Shown piece by piece: positions 1 through 6,666 of a stretch of 29,978 nt of DNA; the stretch's first letter is position 1, and each line of letters starts with the position of its first letter. The notes beneath the pieces are model-generated. The model worked only from the letters and a program-made list of their open reading frames with translations, searched no databases and had not been told where the DNA came from. A program made the position numbers and the translations under genes. Origin of the DNA: CAMQVM01 sp044433365 (lineage in GTDB: Bacteria > Bacteroidota > Bacteroidia > Bacteroidales > Rikenellaceae); the NCBI GenBank assembly GCA_044433365.1, contig JAWXTR010000026.1:1-29978 (forward strand), in the 5' to 3' direction.

Positions 1-25
1 TAAAACTCAAAAAATTCAAAGAGTT

Positions 26-970
26 ATGAAATATTTAGATCCTAGAGCCGATTTAACCTTTAAGAAAGTGTTCGGTCAGCATAAAGATATAGTAAAGAGC
101 TTTTTAAATGCTATGTTACCTCTTAATGAAGATGAGCTAATAGAGGAGATTGAATATCAAACCTCGGAGCTAATCCCAGAGAGTCCAAAGTACAAAAATA
201 GTGTTGTTGATGTTAACTGTATTGATAAAAACGGTCGTCAATTTCTTGTAGAGATGCAGTTTGCATGGTCGAGAGAATTTTATAGTCGAGTTGTTTTTAA
301 TGCTTCAAAAGCGTATGTTCGTCAAGCTGATAAGGGGTATCAATATGGAGAATTAAAGCCTGTTTACTCTTTAAATTTGATTAATACCACAATAGAACCA
401 GAACTTGATGGTTACTATCATCACTACCGTATTGTCCATCTTCAGCACACTGAAAAGGTGATTGAGGGTTTGCAGTTTATCTTTATAGAGTTGCCAAAGT
501 TTAACCCATCGTTTTATAATGACAAAAAAATGCAGGTACTTTGGTTGCGCTTTTTGACTGAAATAGGTGAAAAGACTAGAGATGTACCAGAGGAGTTGTT
601 GAGTGTACCAGAGTTGAAAAAGGCAGTAGATACAATTGAAGAGGCTTCGCTCTCGGATAGTGAACGCTATGCGTATGATAAATTTTGGGATATGATTAGC
701 GTAGAACGCACACTTTTTGATGAAGCACATGAAAATGGTTTAGCAGAAGGACGTGCACAAGGATTAGCACAAGGATTAGCAGAAGGACGAGAAGAAGGAC
801 GAGAAGAAGGACGAGAAGAAGGACGAGAAGAAGGACGAGAAGAAGGACGAGAAGAAGGCAAGAAAGAGGCAGTACTGGCAATCGCTATAACAATGAAATC
901 AAGTGGGTTAACGGTAGAAATTATATCTAAGACTACAGGGTTGTCTATTGCAGAAATTGACAATTTGTAA
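26..970 (+). CDS. Rpn family PD-(D/E)XK nuclease / putative transposase
   Basis: The 314-residue protein opens with the family signature MKYLDPRADLTFKKVFG and carries a PD-(D/E)XK-like core: VVDV (D62), then FLVEMQ (E76, Q78). This matches the PDDEXK_2/Rpn family, whose studied members are DNA nucleases that promote RecA-independent recombination; activity here is inferred. The C-terminal third, about residues 239-281, is a run of glycine-containing tetrapeptides (LAEG, AQGL, then six REEG units) encoded by perfect 12-base tandem repeats, followed by a short tail ending in a helix-turn-helix-like stretch (GLTVEIISKTTGLSIAEIDNL is too short to assign firmly). The start is the only ATG that keeps the N-terminal signature. 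It ends 44 bases before thiS on the same strand, an unusual neighbour for a thiamine gene. Family assignment is secure; biological role is not. Confidence 0.9.
   Translation: MKYLDPRADLTFKKVFGQHKDIVKSFLNAMLPLNEDELIEEIEYQTSELIPESPKYKNSVVDVNCIDKNGRQFLVEMQFAWSREFYSRVVFNASKAYVRQADKGYQYGELKPVYSLNLINTTIEPELDGYYHHYRIVHLQHTEKVIEGLQFIFIELPKFNPSFYNDKKMQVLWLRFLTEIGEKTRDVPEELLSVPELKKAVDTIEEASLSDSERYAYDKFWDMISVERTLFDEAHENGLAEGRAQGLAQGLAEGREEGREEGREEGREEGREEGREEGKKEAVLAIAITMKSSGLTVEIISKTTGLSIAEIDNL
781..856 (+). repeat. 12-base in-frame tandem repeat in the Rpn gene
   Basis: The unit GAAGAAGGACGA repeats about six times without error, encoding REEG units in the Rpn protein. Because the unit is a multiple of three, copy-number change would lengthen or shorten the charged linker without a frameshift. 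The repeat also creates long spurious open frames on the opposite strand. Confidence 0.95.
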
Positions 971-1014
971 TAGATGTGAATAAATTTTTACATATTAATT
1001 TGTATTCTAAAACT

Positions 1015-1212
1015 ATGAATATTAAAATAAATAGTCAAGACCATATATTCAGTGGCAAATTGCTCTCAGAGCTTATTATAGAGCTAAATATTGGTGATGG
1101 AGGTTATGCTATAGCAGTGGGAAAGTCGATTATACCACGTCCGAAACACACTGAAACAGTGCTGCAAGAGGGCGATGAAATCACAATTATTGGTGCCACT
1201 CATGGAGGTTAG
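1015..1212 (+). CDS. thiS: Sulfur carrier protein ThiS
   Basis: This is a 65-residue ubiquitin-fold protein ending in the diglycine tail ATHGG. ThiS is adenylated at that tail and converted to a thiocarboxylate that gives sulfur to thiazole synthase (ThiG) during thiamine synthesis in the cytoplasm. I chose the ATG at 1015 over an upstream GTG at 976 because it begins MNIKIN, the typical first beta strand, and gives normal length. The next gene overlaps its 3' end (ATG at 1202), so the two are translationally coupled. The ThiG, ThiH, ThiC and ThiF partners are not in the window and must be encoded elsewhere, or the pathway is incomplete. No TPP riboswitch is visible upstream. Confidence 0.93.
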   Translation: MNIKINSQDHIFSGKLLSELIIELNIGDGGYAIAVGKSIIPRPKHTETVLQEGDEITIIGATHGG

Positions 1213-1864
1213 TTTGGCTGTAGAATTTAATGGAATTATCGTTATTACACCCGAAAAAAGCTACTTTGGTGAGCACAAAGTAATAGAACATATCACAAAT
1301 AGTGGCTCGCTCCTCCATATTCGGAAACCAAAAATGGACCGTAGTGAACTTTCGTTATATTTAGAGGGTATAAGCCAATCGACTAAACGAGAAAATATTT
1401 CGATTCACTATAATCTACCGTTAGCACTAAAATTTGCTCTTGGAGGGTGCCATATTCGATATAATGAGCTTTTAGATGCTCTAACAACGCTAAAAACCAC
1501 CAATACCAATCAAAATCTTAGATTTAGCTGCTCTTTGCACTCTTTTAAAGAAGCTAAAGAGGTGGAAAAAGAGGATTTTGACTACTATTTTTTAAGTCCA
1601 ATTTTTGATAGCATATCGAAAAAAGGGTATAAAAGTGGATTTGAAACGAGCGAATTATTGCAATTTTTAGAAAAATCGAGAAAGGCGGTTGCTCTAGGAG
1701 GTATTTCATTACAAAATTTGGGCTATCTATCTGATTTTTATTCTATTGCTCTGATTGGAGCGGTATGGAGTATTAAAGACGATAAACTGGATGTAGAGCA
1801 GACAATTAAAAATTTTGATAAAATTTTAGAAAAATGGGAAAGGTTGAAAAACTTCAATATATAA
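1202..1864 (+). CDS. ThiE/TenI-like thiamine phosphate synthase family protein
   Basis: A TIM-barrel protein of about 220 residues related to ThiE and TenI. Supporting motifs are DYYFLSPIFDSISKKGYKSGF-like segment near residue 140 and ALGGISLQNL near residue 177, matching the conserved late strands of the family. The usual ThiE substrate motifs (QLRxK, NDxVxxxxxxDADGVHLG, RxTTTK) are not intact: the corresponding middle segment reads IHYNLPLALKFALGGCHIRYNE. Bacteroidetes thi operons often hold a second ThiE-like gene, sometimes annotated as TenI, a thiazole tautomerase; which activity this copy has cannot be told here. ATG 1202 overlaps thiS by 11 bases; TTG 1214, just after a GGAGG at 1204-1208, is an alternative start. 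Its 3' end overlaps thiE by 31 bases. Confidence 0.82.
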   Translation: MEVSLAVEFNGIIVITPEKSYFGEHKVIEHITNSGSLLHIRKPKMDRSELSLYLEGISQSTKRENISIHYNLPLALKFALGGCHIRYNELLDALTTLKTTNTNQNLRFSCSLHSFKEAKEVEKEDFDYYFLSPIFDSISKKGYKSGFETSELLQFLEKSRKAVALGGISLQNLGYLSDFYSIALIGAVWSIKDDKLDVEQTIKNFDKILEKWERLKNFNI

Positions 1865-2463
1865 CTCAATCTAGCGAAAAAGAGGCTATTTTAAATGAGG
1901 TTAGAGCTGTTGTTGACGGGGGATGCAAATTAGTGCAACTCAGAATGAAAGAGAGCACAGAGAGTGATATTATAGAGGTGGCAAAAGTTGCTAAAGACAT
2001 TTGCCATAGCTCTGGAGCAAAGCTAATAATCAACGATAGTGTAGAGGTGTGTAAAATAGTTGATGCTGACGGTGTACATCTAGGCAAAAGCGATAGCTCG
2101 ACAGAGTATGCTCGCTCAATTTTGGGAAGCGATAAGATTGTTGGGCGCACTTGTAACACTACTGATGATATAATTTCGCTCATTGGCAGTGAAATAGATT
2201 ACATTGGTGTTGGTCCATTGCGATATACAACAACCAAAAAACTTTTAAGCCCCGTAATTGGCTTGAATGGCTATGAAAAGTTGTTAAAAGAGTCGGCTAC
2301 AGAGTTTAAAATCGTTGCAGTTGGTGGAATAACTTTAGAGGATATAAAACCTCTTATTGCTCAGGGTGTTTATGGTGTTGCAGTATCTGGAGCAATCTCT
2401 CGGAGTGAAAATATTGCAGAAACCACAAAAAAGTTTGTTTTAGAGATAGATAACAAATATTAA
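1834..2463 (+). CDS. thiE: Thiamine-phosphate synthase ThiE
   Basis: This enzyme joins hydroxymethylpyrimidine diphosphate and thiazole phosphate into thiamine monophosphate. The 209-residue sequence holds the full set of ThiE motifs: LQYITQ at the N terminus, LVQLRMKE, LIINDSVEVCKIVDADGVHLG, the GVGPLRYTTTKK diphosphate-binding segment and VAVGGITLEDI. The start at 1834 lies inside the preceding ThiE-like gene and gives the expected short lead into strand 1. The three thi genes overlap or touch and must be one transcript. After the stop there is a new promoter for the next gene, so the unit probably ends here, although no clear terminator hairpin is seen. Confidence 0.95.
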   Translation: MGKVEKLQYITQSSEKEAILNEVRAVVDGGCKLVQLRMKESTESDIIEVAKVAKDICHSSGAKLIINDSVEVCKIVDADGVHLGKSDSSTEYARSILGSDKIVGRTCNTTDDIISLIGSEIDYIGVGPLRYTTTKKLLSPVIGLNGYEKLLKESATEFKIVAVGGITLEDIKPLIAQGVYGVAVSGAISRSENIAETTKKFVLEIDNKY

Positions 2464-2479
2464 ATTATAATATATTTTT

Positions 2480-2509
2480 TTTGTTTTTTAATCAAAATTA
2501 TTAACTTTG
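2480..2509 (+). promoter_or_regulatory. Bacteroidetes-type promoter for the coiled-coil protein gene
   Basis: TTTG at 2480-2483 and TAACTTTG at 2502-2509 are separated by 18 bases, fitting the Bacteroidetes sigma-ABfr consensus. Transcription would start near 2516, giving a leader of about 50 bases before the ATG at 2566. Confidence 0.65.
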
Positions 2510-2565
2510 TAGCTGTGCTAAAAAAATATAATTAAATTAATAATAACTAATTAATAGGTAAGATT

Positions 2566-3477
2566 ATGAGTGAGGAATATAATGACGATTACGAATACGA
2601 AAACGAAGGTGGTAGTGGTAGCAATGTAAATGGTTATCGTATCGTTCTAGGTGTATTAGTGGTGCTGCTTATAGTGCTTGGTGTTCAGTATTTTAGACAA
2701 ACATCGATGCTAAGAGCATCACAAGAGGAGCTATCTGTCGAAAGAGATACTCTAAAAAATAGATTATCTGATTTAATCATTGATTTTGATGATATTAAAT
2801 TTGAAAACGACACCTTAAATCAAAATATGATTGCAGAGCGTTTAAGAGCCGACTCTTTAATGAGCCGCTTAAATAGCGAACGTCAGTGGAGTTATGCAAA
2901 AATAAAAAAATATGAGAGTGAGCTAGGAACATTGCGTACAGTAATGAAAGGTTATGTTCGACAAATCGACTCTCTTAACACCCTTAATACCAAGCTGTCG
3001 CAAGAGAATGTTACTTTCCGTAAGGAGATTTCTTCTTCACGCCTAAGAGCAGAGATGGCAGAGGAGAAGAGCGAAGAGCTTCAATCTAAAATCCGCTCTG
3101 GTGCTGTTGTTAAGGCTAGAGAAATTTCGCTTCTTCCTCTAAATAGTAGAGGTAAGGATGTATCTCGTGCCTCTCGTGCTACAATGCTAAGAATGGATTG
3201 TATACTTGGAGCAAATGCAATGACTGTTCCTGGTGAAAGGAAAGTTTATGTAATCATTAAAGATGGTTCGGGGGCAACTCTTACCGACAATGATAGTCAG
3301 CTATTTGAGTTTGAGGGCGAGAAGATTCAAGCCACTGCAATGCGTGAGGTTGATTACCAAAACGATGACCTTGCTGTAGGTATTCACTACAAACGAGAGA
3401 TTTCGGATGGAACTTACAACGTAGAGGTCTATATGGATGGATATATGATTGGTTCAAACGAAATTATCTTAAAATAA
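2566..3477 (+). CDS. Membrane-anchored coiled-coil protein of unknown function
   Basis: I do not recognise a named family. The 303-residue protein has an acidic, glycine/serine-rich N terminus (residues 1-20), one transmembrane helix at about 25-43 (IVLGVLVVLLIVLGV), a long coiled coil at about 50-180 rich in Glu, Leu, Arg and Ser, and a C-terminal globular part at about 185-303 with predicted beta strands (VPGERKVYVIIKDGSG, DGTYNVEVYMDGYMIG). The N-terminal acidic stretch without a signal peptide suggests the N terminus is cytoplasmic and the coiled coil plus C-terminal domain are periplasmic, though this is inference. Similar one-helix coiled-coil proteins are common in Bacteroidales. It has its own promoter and a downstream hairpin, so it is probably monocistronic. 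Confidence 0.8.
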   Translation: MSEEYNDDYEYENEGGSGSNVNGYRIVLGVLVVLLIVLGVQYFRQTSMLRASQEELSVERDTLKNRLSDLIIDFDDIKFENDTLNQNMIAERLRADSLMSRLNSERQWSYAKIKKYESELGTLRTVMKGYVRQIDSLNTLNTKLSQENVTFRKEISSSRLRAEMAEEKSEELQSKIRSGAVVKAREISLLPLNSRGKDVSRASRATMLRMDCILGANAMTVPGERKVYVIIKDGSGATLTDNDSQLFEFEGEKIQATAMREVDYQNDDLAVGIHYKREISDGTYNVEVYMDGYMIGSNEIILK

Positions 3478-3489
3478 TATTAATACAAT

Positions 3490-3525
3490 AAGCTAGAGAG
3501 CGATTAAACCGTTTTCTAGCTTTTT
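3490..3525 (+). terminator. Rho-independent terminator after the coiled-coil protein gene
   Basis: AAGCTAGA (3490-3497) pairs with TCTAGCTT (3515-3522), followed by a short T run (TTTTTC). It lies 12 bases after the stop codon. Confidence 0.6.
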
Positions 3526-3534
3526 CATATATGT

Positions 3535-3580
3535 AGGGAACGTCTAAAATCTAGCTTATATGGGCTTTAGAATTTCCCTA
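3535..3580. repeat. Family A short palindromic repeat (copy 1)
   Basis: The ends are AGGGAACGTCTAAA and TTTAGAATTTCCCT, which are near reverse complements, giving a hairpin of about 46 bases. The same ends recur in at least six other spacers of this window (see the family A finding). Confidence 0.7.
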
Positions 3581-3637
3581 GAGGGGATGAAGCCATGTTA
3601 ATTATGCTAATTAATTGTGCTAAATCCCTCTTTTTTT
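3580..3637 (+). promoter_or_regulatory. Attenuator-like hairpin with T run upstream of nhaD
   Basis: AGAGGGGAT (3580-3588) pairs with ATCCCTCT (3624-3631), with one bulged G, and is followed by seven T residues (3631-3637). The loop holds a second perfect hairpin, TTAATTA-TGC-TAATTAA. It ends 37 bases before the nhaD ATG. It may simply be a second terminator, but its place in the nhaD leader allows attenuation. I cannot match it to a known riboswitch. Confidence 0.5.
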
Positions 3638-3674
3638 AGAGAAATTTTAAAAAATATAAAATATCTGATAGATT

Positions 3675-5075
3675 ATGGTTTACTTTATTCTAATGCCAAT
3701 CATATTTTTGATTGCAACACTATGTGTAGCCTTTGAGGAGAAGCTGCATATTAATAAGGCGGCAATTGTTATCACCTCTGCCGTTATTCTTTGGGCAATG
3801 TTATTTATCGGTGCCGACTCAATTTTGGGTGCTGGCTATAGCGAGGAATTTAATACACTCTTTGAAAGGTTAAAAATAGAACATAACTCAAAAATAGATA
3901 TATATTTTGCATTTCTATCTAAATTTGCTCTAATTCAACATCTTGGAGATGTAGCAACTACGCTTTTCTTTATTATTGGCTCGATGTTGATAATCGAAAT
4001 TGTCGACTCGCATGGAGGATTTAGAATTATCACCGACAAAATTACAACTCGTAATAAGCGAACTATGATGGCACTAATTTGCACCATCACTTTCTTTATG
4101 TCAGCACTTCTAAATGATATGGCAACAGCTATTTTAATGGTTGCAATACTTCGTAAATTTATTTTAAATAGAGACGATAGAATTGTATTTTGCTCGATGG
4201 TTATAATTGCAGCAAATGCTGGAGGCTCATGGTCGCCAATTGGTGATGTTACCACAATTCTACTATGGACTAGTGGCAATCTTTCACCTGCACACCAAAT
4301 CTCACACCTCTTTATTCCATCGCTATTTTGTATGGCTATTCCTGTCACAATCTCAATGTTTTACTTCAAAAAAGGTGAGACTTTCGAGGAGCTGACTACA
4401 ACAGAGAAAGATTTAATCGTTTCGATGCTCCCTCGCAGGGTTCGTAACACTATTTTAGCTATGGGTGTAGCATCGCTTGCGCTTGTTCCGCTATTTAATG
4501 AGTTTACGGGGCTTCCACCTTTTATGGGTGTGATGTTTGGTGTGGCACTTCTTTGGATTTACACCGATTTACTCTACAAAAATATGAAAAGAGTAGATGC
4601 TGATATGCGCCGTGATGTCAGTCGTTTGCTTCCAAAGATAGATATGTCGTCGATAATGTTCTTTTTCGGTATATTGATGTCGGTAGCGGCTCTTAACACC
4701 GCTGGTGAGCTAACAATCGCAGCCGACTACCTAAATAAGGTTGTAGACGACCCTCGAATTATCTCTATTATTTTAGGTGTATGTTCGTCATTTTTGGATA
4801 ATGTTGCATTAGTAGCAAGTGCGATAGGTATGTATCCGCTTCAAGCAGCTGGAGCAGAGGGTTTGCTCTCGAATTTTGTTGTAAATAGTCAATTTTGGAC
4901 GCTTATGGCGTTCTGTTGTGTTACAGGAGGCTCGATTTTGATAGTAGGCTCAGCAACAGGTGTTTCGGTTATGGGTCTCGAAAAAATTTCGTTTGGCTAC
5001 TACCTTAAAAAATTCACTCCACTTGCAATAATCGGGTATATTTCGGGTATTTTAATCTTCTTTTTGTTAAATTAA
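3675..5075 (+). CDS. nhaD: NhaD-type sodium:proton antiporter
   Basis: A 466-residue inner-membrane protein with about 11-12 hydrophobic helices throughout. It belongs to the NhaD branch of the ion transporter superfamily, which expels Na+ or Li+ in exchange for protons. The diagnostic conserved helices are seen: SALLNDMATAILMVAILRKF near residue 143-162, and NAGGSWSPIGDVTTILLWTS near 180-199, where NhaD proteins carry the conserved Asp and Thr residues; late helices contain SSFLDNVALVASAIGM. Length is typical. The start at 3675 leads directly into the first helix. It is preceded by an attenuator-like hairpin, and is followed 60 bases later by the alkaline phosphatase gene, which has its own promoter. 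Family assignment is confident; ion preference is inferred. Confidence 0.92.
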   Translation: MVYFILMPIIFLIATLCVAFEEKLHINKAAIVITSAVILWAMLFIGADSILGAGYSEEFNTLFERLKIEHNSKIDIYFAFLSKFALIQHLGDVATTLFFIIGSMLIIEIVDSHGGFRIITDKITTRNKRTMMALICTITFFMSALLNDMATAILMVAILRKFILNRDDRIVFCSMVIIAANAGGSWSPIGDVTTILLWTSGNLSPAHQISHLFIPSLFCMAIPVTISMFYFKKGETFEELTTTEKDLIVSMLPRRVRNTILAMGVASLALVPLFNEFTGLPPFMGVMFGVALLWIYTDLLYKNMKRVDADMRRDVSRLLPKIDMSSIMFFFGILMSVAALNTAGELTIAADYLNKVVDDPRIISIILGVCSSFLDNVALVASAIGMYPLQAAGAEGLLSNFVVNSQFWTLMAFCCVTGGSILIVGSATGVSVMGLEKISFGYYLKKFTPLAIIGYISGILIFFLLN

Positions 5076-5108
5076 CCTTTTTTTAACTTTATAATAGATT
5101 TAAAACTC

Positions 5109-5116
5109 TATATTTG
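5109..5116 (+). promoter_or_regulatory. -7 promoter element for the alkaline phosphatase gene
   Basis: TATATTTG matches TAnnTTTG and lies 20 bases before the start codon. A clear TTTG at -33 is not seen, only a T-rich stretch, so the leader would be about 15 bases. Confidence 0.5.
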
Positions 5117-5135
5117 CATCATAAAAATATAAAAC

Positions 5136-6554
5136 ATGATGAAAAGATTAATTCTTAAATTTACTGTGCTCGGAGCACTTTTGCTTTCAGTAGCAGGGTG
5201 TGCAAAAGAGGAAAAACCTAAATATCTATTCTACTTTATTGGCGATGGAATGGGTATAAATATTGTGCATGGCACCGAACATTATCTTGCAGCTGAAAAG
5301 AGTGTCGATTACAAAGACCCTGATTCAGTATCGTTCTCATACTTTCCAGTAATGGGGGCTATCAATACCTACTCAAGCAATAGTCGAATTACTGATTCAG
5401 CGGCAGCAGGAACAGCATTGGCTTGTGGCACAAAAACAAACCAAGGAGTTATAGGTTTAGACTCTTCGTTAGAGAACAAACTAAGCTCTGTAGCAGTTAC
5501 TGCAAAGGAGAGAGGCATGGGAGTTGCAATTCTTACCTCGGTAAGTATCGACCACGCCACTCCAGCGGCTTTTTATGCTCACAACAAATCACGCAACAAC
5601 TACTATGAAATTGCTATGGATGGTGTAACCTCAAATTTTGATTACTTTGGAGGTAGTGGTTTTAAAGATTCAGAGGGAAAGAAAGCAAAAGGTGTAGATG
5701 TTGATAAAAACGTATTTGATGCCTATAGTGAGGCAGGATATACAATTTTAAGAGGGAAAAATGAGCTATCGAAAGCAGCAGCTAGTAGCTCTAAGATTGT
5801 AGTTACAGAGCGTGCTGATGCAAATCAAAGTTCGTTCGCTTATGAAGTAGACCGCACCGATAAGGATTTAAAACTTGCCGATTTAGTAGAGAGTGCAACC
5901 GAATACTTATACAATAATTTCAAGGAAGAAGGCTTTTTTATGATGGCTGAGGGTGGTATGATTGACTGGGCTGCCCACTCTAACGATACTAGAGCTGCAA
6001 TTGGTGAGGTTATCGACCTAGACTTAGCAGTTGAAGTTGCGTTAGAGTTTTATAGAAAGCACCCTAACGAAACGTTAATATTGGTAACAGCTGACCACGA
6101 AACAGGTGGATATGCTAATGGTTATAATGAGACAGGCTACAATCTTTACATGACAAAATTAGATTCTAATTTACCATCGATAGATAGCTATGCAGCTGAG
6201 GTGATAGCAAGTGAAGCTGAAGATTTTGATCAGCTTCCACTTCCGGGAGATTATCAATTTTCTCAGGAGCAACTGCACTTTTTAGAAGATAAATATAGCG
6301 AAATAGTAAAAAATCATAGAAAAACTAGCGGTAGAGCAGGTATGTATAGCAAAGCAAACTCTGAAATAGCAACAATTATCTATCGTATGATAAGCGGTTC
6401 AGCAGGTGCAGGTTGGACAACAATGAACCACACAGGCTCCCCAGTTCCAGTTTTTGCAATTGGTCCAGGTGCTCAGAATTTTGCAGGTCATAAAGATAAC
6501 ACCGAAATACCTCAAATTATGAAATCACTTTTAGAGGGTCATTTACAAAACTAA
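5136..6554 (+). CDS. phoA: Lipoprotein alkaline phosphatase (PhoA family)
   Basis: A 472-residue phosphomonoesterase that releases phosphate outside the inner membrane. The N terminus is a lipoprotein signal with lipobox SVAGC (C22); the C-A-K-E-E that follows resembles the Bacteroidetes lipoprotein export signal, so surface display is possible. Family landmarks are all present: metal-binding GDGMG (D37), nucleophile in TDSAAAGTA (S88), MAEGGMIDWAAH (E272, D277, H281), TADHETGG (D320, H321) and NHTGSPVPVFA (H432). Trp follows D277 where E. coli PhoA has Lys, as in many non-enterobacterial members. Two adjacent ATGs (5136, 5139) are equally possible starts. Downstream is a hairpin shared with the convergent gdhA gene. 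Confidence 0.93.
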   Translation: MMKRLILKFTVLGALLLSVAGCAKEEKPKYLFYFIGDGMGINIVHGTEHYLAAEKSVDYKDPDSVSFSYFPVMGAINTYSSNSRITDSAAAGTALACGTKTNQGVIGLDSSLENKLSSVAVTAKERGMGVAILTSVSIDHATPAAFYAHNKSRNNYYEIAMDGVTSNFDYFGGSGFKDSEGKKAKGVDVDKNVFDAYSEAGYTILRGKNELSKAAASSSKIVVTERADANQSSFAYEVDRTDKDLKLADLVESATEYLYNNFKEEGFFMMAEGGMIDWAAHSNDTRAAIGEVIDLDLAVEVALEFYRKHPNETLILVTADHETGGYANGYNETGYNLYMTKLDSNLPSIDSYAAEVIASEAEDFDQLPLPGDYQFSQEQLHFLEDKYSEIVKNHRKTSGRAGMYSKANSEIATIIYRMISGSAGAGWTTMNHTGSPVPVFAIGPGAQNFAGHKDNTEIPQIMKSLLEGHLQN

Positions 6555-6590
6555 TATTAAGCTAATTTACAAATAGTTACGTGCTTAAAA

Positions 6591-6626
6591 AGGCGTATCC
6601 GCAAAAAGGGTTTTGCGAATACGCCT
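6591..6626 (-). terminator. Terminator between phoA and gdhA
   Basis: AGGCGTATCCGCAAAA (6591-6606) and TTTTGCGAATACGCCT (6611-6626) form a 16-pair stem with one C-A mismatch on the plus strand, a G-U pair on the minus strand. Minus-strand transcription continues into TTTTAAG, so it best serves gdhA but can also stop readthrough from phoA. Confidence 0.8.
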
Positions 6627-6666
6627 GCAAAAAAAAACTATATATAAAAATTGTGAGGGAAATTCT

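Noticed and set aside
781..856. Regular short repeats that could suggest a CRISPR array
   Set aside because: They are contiguous 12-base in-frame coding repeats with no unique spacers.
667..963. Minus-strand open frame encoding SSRP repeats
   Set aside because: It is the complement of the REEG coding repeat; the plus-strand frame has a clear protein family match.
970..1014. Search for a TPP riboswitch before thiS
   Set aside because: Only 44 bases separate the nuclease stop from thiS and no THI-element sequence is present.
976..1014. Upstream GTG start for thiS
   Set aside because: It would add 13 residues not typical of ThiS; the ATG at 1015 gives the normal N terminus and length.
3580..3637. 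Identification as a known sodium, preQ1 or SAM riboswitch
   Set aside because: The hairpins lack the conserved core bases of those classes that I can recall; it is kept only as an attenuator-like structure.
4207..4395. Second open frame inside nhaD
   Set aside because: It is a shadow in another frame of a well-supported membrane protein gene with no start context or domain.
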